Of a stretch of DNA of 13,044 nucleotides, positions 7,292 to 13,044 are shown piece after piece; the stretch's first letter is position 1; the number at the start of each line of letters is the position of its first letter. Source of the stretch: Bacteroidota bacterium (lineage in GTDB: Bacteria; Bacteroidota; Bacteroidia; UKL13-3); NCBI GenBank assembly GCA_947460565.1, contig CANHJJ010000024.1, forward strand, positions 1 to 13,044, in the 5' to 3' direction. The translations under genes and the position numbers were made by a program. Below the pieces are notes generated by a model. That model did no database searches. It saw only the letters and a program-made list of their open reading frames with translations, and was not told where the DNA came from.

Positions 7292-10200
7292 ACTTGTTAG
7301 TGATGAACTCGAGGTACTATCTTCTCCAATTTGCAAATTACCAAATGAACTAATTCCACTGAAACTACTCGTGGTGCTGTTTGGGCTAAATGTAGGATTC
7401 AATTTTGATGACCATGCAGAGCCACTATAAATTGAAGCCTTGTAAAAATTAAATGAAACACCATTGTCGTTATCTGCACTTAAATAAGTTATAAGGACAT
7501 TATAATTTATAGGTGAAACATCTTTACTTGCAATCAACCAATTTCGATTCACACTTTTTGTTGGTTTCAAACCCGAACTAGCAATAAAAGCATAATCGCT
7601 ATCATTTGACTTACACGTTACAAAACCAGGAGTATTAATGCTTGGGAAGCTAACTGTAATGGGTGTGTACCCTAATGATGTTCCAATTTCAAATATATTA
7701 GCATTGATAGATGATACATCAAAATACTTTGCCAAATTACCTATTACATAGCCACCAATTCTATTCAATGTGGATCCAGCACTCATAAACAATGTATCAT
7801 TATTTGTAAGAACATTTCCACTATTTATGTTTAAAATACCAGATATTATTTTATTTCCTGAAAGGCTTAATGCATTTGAAGAATTGGTTAAATTCAGGTA
7901 AATAATATGTGGCACATTTGTCAATGTCCATTCATTACTAGTTGTATAACTACCTGTATTATAAATTAAGTTAGCATTAGTTCCATATAAAGGCGAATTG
8001 GTGCTACAAAACGAACCGGGATAAATACTCAATGTTCCTTTGATAGTTGTTTTATTAAATCCAAAATTTACACCTTTGTATATTGAGACAATGATATTTG
8101 AATCTAAAGTTAATGTCCCCGCACCTTCAATTAATGCAACACCTGTTCCCGAAGGAAAATTCAATTGACTACCATTTGAACCAGTAATTAACCTTGATGC
8201 ATTGCAAAGGATTGACCTTACTTGATTGCCTGAAATAGTTAAGACCTTACCGTTTAGATCTAAAGTACCAACATTGTTTAGTTGCAATACTTGGGCAGTA
8301 CCAGCAGAAGTTCCATTTAATGTCAAACTATCATTCAAGATGGCCGTTCCACTTGGCTTATCAATTAATAAATAACCTATGGTAATCACATTCGACTCGT
8401 TGGTCATGCTTTGATTTGCAACTCCATTAAGAATGATTGCCCGATTGTTATGAATCAATCCTTGTCCAACAGTAACATTGTCGTTTTTCCAATTTCCTTT
8501 TATTCTTAAATCACCCCCTGCCAAGGTTGAAAGTGATAAGGTAGCCCCATTTGCAATTGTGATATCATTACTAAGCTGTCTGTACTGATTGATGCTACCA
8601 AAACTAAGATTTGTATTATTACTCACTGTAACATTATATGGAACACCCGTTCCACTTGAAAGGTTGGAAACCCATTCTGCGCCTGCTGTATATGTTCCTG
8701 TTGTATTATAAACCAATGTTGAACCATTGCCATAAATACATGAATTATTTAACACATACCCACCTGAATTAATTAGCAAAGATCCATTGACAATAGTTAA
8801 ATCCATACCAAAGTTTATCCCCCCATTACTCACAACCAATTTTACATTGCTGCCAAATGTCAGCCTACCTGTATTACTTGAAGTAATTGTTTTAACGCCA
8901 TTTGTAAAGTTTATCAACGAACCAACAATTCCAGTAATTGATGCATTACCTCCATCAACCAAAATATTTGATGAAGTAGAATTGGTCAGATTCAAACTAA
9001 ACCCGTTCAAATCAACTTCTGTTCCTGATGATAAACTAATAGCATTGCCGGAAGCACTTGCCAAAACAGTAACATTCGACATCAACCTAATGGAAGCTGA
9101 AGAAGTTTTTTGACTAATGAAATAATCAAATATGGCTCCACCACTCCCATTTACTTCAGATAAACCTGAACCAATAAAGAAAACAGCTCGGGTATTATTC
9201 ACAAATTTTCCATTTGCACTTCTTATCCAATTACCAGCTACTTTTATATCACCACCGATGCTGTTCGACAGCGTTAAAGTGCTTGTATCTGTATTAGAGC
9301 CAATATTTAAATTGCCATTAATCTGAATATATTGATTGGCGGATTGCATATTCAAATTACCAGCACCATTACCGTCTCCTAAATTTAAGTTTCCTGCCAA
9401 TGCAATGGCAGAACTAAGTGTTCCAATATTTAGTGTCGAACCATTATTTATGGTAATATGATTTGGATAACCATTGCCAGATATGGCACTCCACTCTTTG
9501 CCTCTAATATAACTTGAAGCTGTTGAATAAAATAAATTGGACGTATTAGCATAGATTGGACCATTATTTAAAATCCTTCCTGATGAAAGAATATTAAGCA
9601 AACCTTGCATGTTTAGAGTTCCAAGATTTGATAAAGTATCATATTGATTAATAGCACCATCTTTTGAACAAGTAATTATTCCATTCAATGAATTAGTTGA
9701 ATAGTCATTGATTGAAAGCACCCCATTAACATATACCATACCTGCATTTGACAAATTATTTATGTTTAATGTATCTCCATGATTTATATTTAGCTTACCC
9801 AAAGATAGGATGGTTAAATTACTTTGCACCAGAGCAGTTGACAAGTCAACAGAGTCCTTAACATAAACTAATGAAGTGAGTGGAGGAATGGTATTACCCA
9901 ACCAGGTACTTGATGTATTCCAATCACCATTTGAATTTGAAATATAACCAAGGTGCAAATAAGTTTCATTGCTTGTTACACTGCTTATGCCATTAGATAC
10001 ATAAATCGCTCCACTTGTATCCTGTGCAAAAATAGTGATGCTTGTATCTGTTTGACTCACAATAGGGATAATCCTTCCATTTGCTCCACCGATTCTTAAC
10101 TCTGTGATGCCTGCCAATTGGGTTCCTGAGATGGTAATGGTACTACCAAAATATCCCGAACTACCAGCACCTGGATTAGCAACAATACCTCCACTTGCAT

Positions 10201-13044
10201 TAATAGTAGTTACAGATAAACTACCTAAAACAAAATATAGATCATTGCCGCTTGTGGTATCTGAATTCAAGATTGAGTTTGATGAAACTGTCCCTCCAAT
10301 TGAATTGTATATGCCACTCAAGCTGTTGCTTTTGGCAATAGCATTGTATATTCCATTGCTAGCACTCCTGGTTAATGAAATAGAGCTATTAATAAGATTA
10401 CCACTTGCTGTTAGGCGCCAATATTCAGTATTACTTATGACTGACAACATAGAACCTACAGAACCATTACTGTTTGTATTTTCAACGCTTGCTGTTAAAA
10501 TAATTGAGCCTGTTCCTGTTTTAGGATTTACCATAGTTAAAGGCATATAATTCGAGCCTTTGCCAATTGGGAATAAATATGAACTTGAAGTAGAATAACT
10601 TGAAGGCAATGCCCTTGAAATTGGGCCATTGATGTATGATGAATTACTTGCACCAACTATAGCAGATGAAGAAGTATTGTTTATCCTAATTATGTTCGTA
10701 ATGTCTGTTGTAAGGGTGCCATTTGTCAGAGTTAACACACCACTGCTACCTAGTATAATAGCCTTATTTAACACCAATCCATTTGCATTGTTTAAGGAAA
10801 TTGAATTGAAGCTAAACGCTAACGAATTAGAATTACTACCACCAATATTTTGAGTAGAAACACCATTAAAATTTATTCTTCCTGCACCAGCATTTAGATT
10901 GGCTACATTATTTCCATTATTGATAAAATCACCAGCTATGTTTATTACAGATGATGTATTACCCATAAATAATTCTGAACCAGCACTTGTATCAATAGTC
11001 AAGTTACCTCTTAATGTGTATGCTGCATTGCCTAAAGACAAAGCAGAATTGGCATTTCCATTTCCTACTTGAACATGAAAGGGAACTCCTGCTCCAGTTG
11101 TAATCCCTGACAACCATTCTGATCCTGCCACATAGGTTGAACCATTGTTATAAACCAAGGTTGAACTAGCTGCATATGTGCATGGATTTGTATTCACATA
11201 ACCATTGGGTAAAATGATTAATCTATTATTTATGGTAGTGCTCGGGCCAAAATTTACACCCCCAGCGATGCTTACATCATTAAACGAAATGTTTCCAGTT
11301 ACATTGGCTGCACCTGCAAAGACAACTAATCCTGATTGAGCATTAAAAGTACCACTATTTACGATAGAACCATTATTACCTATGGAAAGAGTATAATGTG
11401 AGCTACTCACATCAAGTGTGCTTGCACTGCCTATATTCAAGCTGCCATTGATGGTTCTGCTGCCATTCAAGGTAAGTGACCCTGCATTACTATTAAGGGT
11501 TATATTAAATGGCCCCGCATTAGTTGGCCATTCCGAGCCAGTCAAAGAAGGGCATAGATTGTATTTCAGGGTAGAGGATGACCCATAGTTAAGTGTACCT
11601 GAGACAATGGAAGCACCTGCATTAAAATTTAATATTCCATTAACTGTGACATTATTTAAAGTTGTATTACCATTTAGACTAATGTTATTAAACACTGACG
11701 CATTACCACTGATAGCACAATTGCTAGGGAATACTACTGTTCCATTACTAGCAGTAAAAGTTCCATTATTTATTAAATCAGTTCCTATAGTCAGGGTCAT
11801 ATTAGCTGAACTACTATTAAATGTAGCGCCCAGATTAATAGTTAAACTTCCGTTTAGCGCCCTAGCAAGCGTGCTTGAATTTGCCACTTCAAAGGTGCCA
11901 CTTCTTATCACTACATTATTTGGATAACCTGGAGTGCTACCAATGTTACCAATGCCAATTGCACCCCATTCGTTAAATCGATTATAAGTTACATTATAAG
12001 ACAAGGTAGAAGCACTACCATAAATTGGAGCAGCACTTAAATTTCCTCCATTGATTAGCAATGTACCATTAATTGTAGGCACTTGAGTTAATGCCAATGA
12101 CCCAGAATTAATGGTCAAATCATTTAATGCACATGGCTGTGAACCCGCTAAAGTTCCCGCACCAACGTAATTTAACCTACCTGAAGTTACACTATAAGCA
12201 CCATTATTGTTTAGGCTACCGTTTGCAGAAACACTTAATGTATAACTGCTATTATCAAATGTTCCACCTGAACTAATCGTAAGACTTGAAACAGTCATAT
12301 CTTGATTCAAAGCAACTACATGTGAATTAGATATCGTATAAGATGCACCAGAAAATAATTGACTTGCTCCCCATGTGGCAGTGTCACTAAAATTTCCACT
12401 AGCCACTGAAACAAATGCATTCGTTAATGTATAGCTATAATTTGAACCTGAATTATCATCATACTTTAAAGTTGAAAGTGATTTATCCAACTCTGACATT
12501 GAATTTAAAGTACTTAGAGAAACCGTTGAGGTGAAAACGAAATACTTTACAATGCTACCGGCTGCTTGGGCAGGAATACCTGCGGACCAAGAGGTGCCGC
12601 CACCAGTGGCTTGAACAACCGAGCTAGTATTTGTACTTGAAAAATCTGCTGAGGTGGTGTATCTAACAAAAATATTCTCATTTGCAGATGGACTAGCACT
12701 TGTGGTAATATCAATTTGCGAGCTTCTATCAAAATTTAACCTTTGGGCTGTACGTGTAACATTTATGGGTGCAGAGTTGGTGTATGCTACATAATATTTT
12801 GCATTAGTAACGAAATATCCAACATCATTAAAAACAAAACTATAATACCCAGCAGTATTCATATTCAAACCCATGTCATTACCACTGTTATAGGCGTTAC
12901 ATGTATTTACGACATTCAAGGCACCTTGACCAACACCAGAAAAAACCCACTTATTGGCAAATCGATTACTACTCGGACCGGAAATAAATAAAAATCCTGA
13001 ACCTCCTCCACCTGTCATATTTCTTGGTGTAAAATCTCCACCTG
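6722..13044 (-). CDS. giant repeat-rich surface protein (adhesin-like), 5'-truncated by the window edge
   Basis: At least 2106 residues are visible. The frame stays open through the right edge (GGDFTPRN precedes the ATG at 13018), so that ATG is internal and the true start and signal peptide lie beyond 13044. Composition is dominated by Ser, Asn, Gly, Thr, Leu and Ile with few charged residues. Most of the protein is made of short strand-turn units of the form 'L.I..G.L....', suggesting a beta-solenoid or stacked beta-sheet fold. In order: an N-terminal beta-sandwich-like region (about 13044-12430; ENIFVRYTTSADF, VKYFVFTST), a first repeat block (about 12400-10220), an IPT/TIG-like domain (about 10210-9960), a second repeat block (about 9945-7300) and the C-terminal module shared with the downstream protease (7291-6722). 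No catalytic motif is recognisable. An exported adhesin or matrix role, probably through T9SS, is inferred from phylum and architecture. The protease gene follows after 10 bp. Confidence 0.8.
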   Translation of the reverse strand, partial: GGDFTPRNMTGGGGSGFLFISGPSSNRFANKWVFSGVGQGALNVVNTCNAYNSGNDMGLNMNTAGYYSFVFNDVGYFVTNAKYYVAYTNSAPINVTRTAQRLNFDRSSQIDITTSASPSANENIFVRYTTSADFSSTNTSSVVQATGGGTSWSAGIPAQAAGSIVKYFVFTSTVSLSTLNSMSELDKSLSTLKYDDNSGSNYSYTLTNAFVSVASGNFSDTATWGASQLFSGASYTISNSHVVALNQDMTVSSLTISSGGTFDNSSYTLSVSANGSLNNNGAYSVTSGRLNYVGAGTLAGSQPCALNDLTINSGSLALTQVPTINGTLLINGGNLSAAPIYGSASTLSYNVTYNRFNEWGAIGIGNIGSTPGYPNNVVIRSGTFEVANSSTLARALNGSLTINLGATFNSSSANMTLTIGTDLINNGTFTASNGTVVFPSNCAISGNASVFNNISLNGNTTLNNVTVNGILNFNAGASIVSGTLNYGSSSTLKYNLCPSLTGSEWPTNAGPFNITLNSNAGSLTLNGSRTINGSLNIGSASTLDVSSSHYTLSIGNNGSIVNSGTFNAQSGLVVFAGAANVTGNISFNDVSIAGGVNFGPSTTINNRLIILPNGYVNTNPCTYAASSTLVYNNGSTYVAGSEWLSGITTGAGVPFHVQVGNGNANSALSLGNAAYTLRGNLTIDTSAGSELFMGNTSSVINIAGDFINNGNNVANLNAGAGRINFNGVSTQNIGGSNSNSLAFSFNSISLNNANGLVLNKAIILGSSGVLTLTNGTLTTDITNIIRINNTSSSAIVGASNSSYINGPISRALPSSYSTSSSYLFPIGKGSNYMPLTMVNPKTGTGSIILTASVENTNSNGSVGSMLSVISNTEYWRLTASGNLINSSISLTRSASNGIYNAIAKSNSLSGIYNSIGGTVSSNSILNSDTTSGNDLYFVLGSLSVTTINASGGIVANPGAGSSGYFGSTITISGTQLAGITELRIGGANGRIIPIVSQTDTSITIFAQDTSGAIYVSNGISSVTSNETYLHLGYISNSNGDWNTSSTWLGNTIPPLTSLVYVKDSVDLSTALVQSNLTILSLGKLNINHGDTLNINNLSNAGMVYVNGVLSINDYSTNSLNGIITCSKDGAINQYDTLSNLGTLNMQGLLNILSSGRILNNGPIYANTSNLFYSTASSYIRGKEWSAISGNGYPNHITINNGSTLNIGTLSSAIALAGNLNLGDGNGAGNLNMQSANQYIQINGNLNIGSNTDTSTLTLSNSIGGDIKVAGNWIRSANGKFVNNTRAVFFIGSGLSEVNGSGGAIFDYFISQKTSSASIRLMSNVTVLASASGNAISLSSGTEVDLNGFSLNLTNSTSSNILVDGGNASITGIVGSLINFTNGVKTITSSNTGRLTFGSNVKLVVSNGGINFGMDLTIVNGSLLINSGGYVLNNSCIYGNGSTLVYNTTGTYTAGAEWVSNLSSGTGVPYNVTVSNNTNLSFGSINQYRQLSNDITIANGATLSLSTLAGGDLRIKGNWKNDNVTVGQGLIHNNRAIILNGVANQSMTNESNVITIGYLLIDKPSGTAILNDSLTLNGTSAGTAQVLQLNNVGTLDLNGKVLTISGNQVRSILCNASRLITGSNGSQLNFPSGTGVALIEGAGTLTLDSNIIVSIYKGVNFGFNKTTIKGTLSIYPGSFCSTNSPLYGTNANLIYNTGSYTTSNEWTLTNVPHIIYLNLTNSSNALSLSGNKIISGILNINSGNVLTNNDTLFMSAGSTLNRIGGYVIGNLAKYFDVSSINANIFEIGTSLGYTPITVSFPSINTPGFVTCKSNDSDYAFIASSGLKPTKSVNRNWLIASKDVSPINYNVLITYLSADNDNGVSFNFYKASIYSGSAWSSKLNPTFSPNSTTSSFSGISSFGNLQIGEDSTSSSSLTSISIKAYLQGLYIGTSTMNSAPFNADGVTPNSIADTVQIELHEAITPYSLAYSTIDTINTAGLANVNFPITVIGNSYYVVLKHRNSIATWSSIPVSFYANGTSYDFSSSDTQAYGSNLVNDGNGTYLIYTGDINQDGSVDFNDYPDLDIGSSNGDLGYLPCDLNGDASIDFNDYPLIDLNSSSGIITLTP
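7300..9945 (-). repeat. internal super-repeat, copy B of the giant protein
   Basis: The block opens with GDWNTSSTW (Trp codon 9902-9904). It carries three EW anchors at 9491-9553 (YANTSNLFYS), 8672-8734 (YGNGSTLVYN) and 7928-7987 (YGTNANLIYN). Here the anchors are about 273 and 248 residues apart, roughly twice the spacing in copy A. The extra sequence contains its own tandem pair: GGDIKVAGNW / GGDLRIKGNW, then VNNTRAVFFIG / IHNNRAIILNG, then GGINFGMDLTI / KGVNFGFNKTT. The block closes with FEIG (7682-7693) and NRNWLIAS, its Trp at 7538-7540. The 48-residue distance is the same as in copy A. Confidence 0.7.
9960..10210 (-). other. IPT/TIG-like domain between the two super-repeat copies
   Basis: The encoded segment reads NPGAGSSGYFGSTITISGTQ, then LAGITELRIGG, SQTDTSITIFAQ and GAIYVSNGISS. 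This is the usual order of an IPT/TIG immunoglobulin-like fold: a G.TITISGT..AGITEL.IGG strand pair, a 'T.I' strand and a closing G.I.V strand. Such domains are common spacers in bacterial surface proteins. It occurs once and separates the two large repeat blocks. Boundaries are approximate. Confidence 0.6.
10220..12400 (-). repeat. internal super-repeat, copy A of the giant protein
   Basis: The block opens with SGNFSDTATW (Trp codon 12371-12373). Three units of about 140 residues follow, each marked by 'Y...S.L.YN......EW' anchors at 11966-12022 (YGSASTLSYN), 11528-11587 (YGSSSTLKYN) and 11114-11176 (YAASSTLVYN). It then has YLFPIG with FPIG at 10562-10573, and EYWRLTAS with its Trp at 10418-10420, 48 residues later. 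The 135-residue distance from the first TW to the first EW nearly equals the 137 in copy B. At DNA level one anchor (11148-11166) matches one in copy B (8706-8724) at 18 of 19 bases. Confidence 0.7.

Noticed and set aside
10104..10550. Plus-strand open frame of 148 codons, with others at 8787-9113, 9132-9326, 10629-10853, 11607-11927 and 12743-12991
   Set aside because: All lie antisense to the giant repeat gene. Their hydrophobic, Pro/Leu/Ile-rich products are what the antisense of Ser/Asn/Gly/Thr-rich repeats gives, and none shows a recognisable motif or its own context.
7928..12022. CRISPR-like or tandem DNA repeat array
   Set aside because: The periodicity is at protein level with diverged codons and spacing of hundreds of bases; there are no short identical direct repeats with uniform spacers.
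13016..13018. ATG at 13018 as the start of the giant protein
   Set aside because: The frame remains open upstream to the window edge with similar sequence (GGDFTPRN), and no signal peptide follows this ATG.

Overview
The window looks like AT-rich chromosomal DNA from a member of the Bacteroidota. Supporting signs are AT-biased codons, starts without a clear Shine-Dalgarno, an 'SAQ'-type signal-peptide end, a PIG-L deacetylase of the GDGGQNLIGPE type, very large Ser/Asn/Gly/Thr-rich secreted proteins, and a GC-rich palindromic repeat of a kind I recall from this phylum. The genus cannot be named from this sequence.

Layout: two plus-strand genes occupy the left end. The first is the 3' part of a PIG-L family deacetylase (1-2354, its start lies left of the window). 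The second, 22 bp on, is tadA (2377-2814), encoding the tRNA A34 deaminase. They converge on two minus-strand genes that fill the rest. Transcription on the minus strand enters from the right edge with a giant repeat-rich surface protein (13044 to 6722, its start lies right of the window). After a 10-bp gap it continues with a 1296-residue secreted subtilisin-like (S8) protease carrying Ig-like and fibronectin-III-like arrays (6711 to 2821). The protease gene ends 6 bp from the end of tadA. No RNA genes, CRISPR array, insertion sequence or prophage were seen, and no gene-free stretch exceeds about 25 bp.

How it fits together: the two large minus-strand genes look like one transcription unit for two exported proteins, an adhesin-like repeat protein and a multidomain protease. 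Both end in the same module of about 190 residues: a beta-rich part followed by two 12-residue EF-hand/dockerin-like calcium loops, then the protein end. Neither ends in a recognisable type A or type B type IX secretion (T9SS) C-terminal domain. The shared module is therefore a candidate sorting, anchoring or docking tail, and it is the most interesting lead here. The second lead is the internal design of the giant protein, which reads as two diverged copies of one large block around an IPT/TIG-like domain. The third is a dispersed palindromic repeat absorbed in frame into the PIG-L gene.
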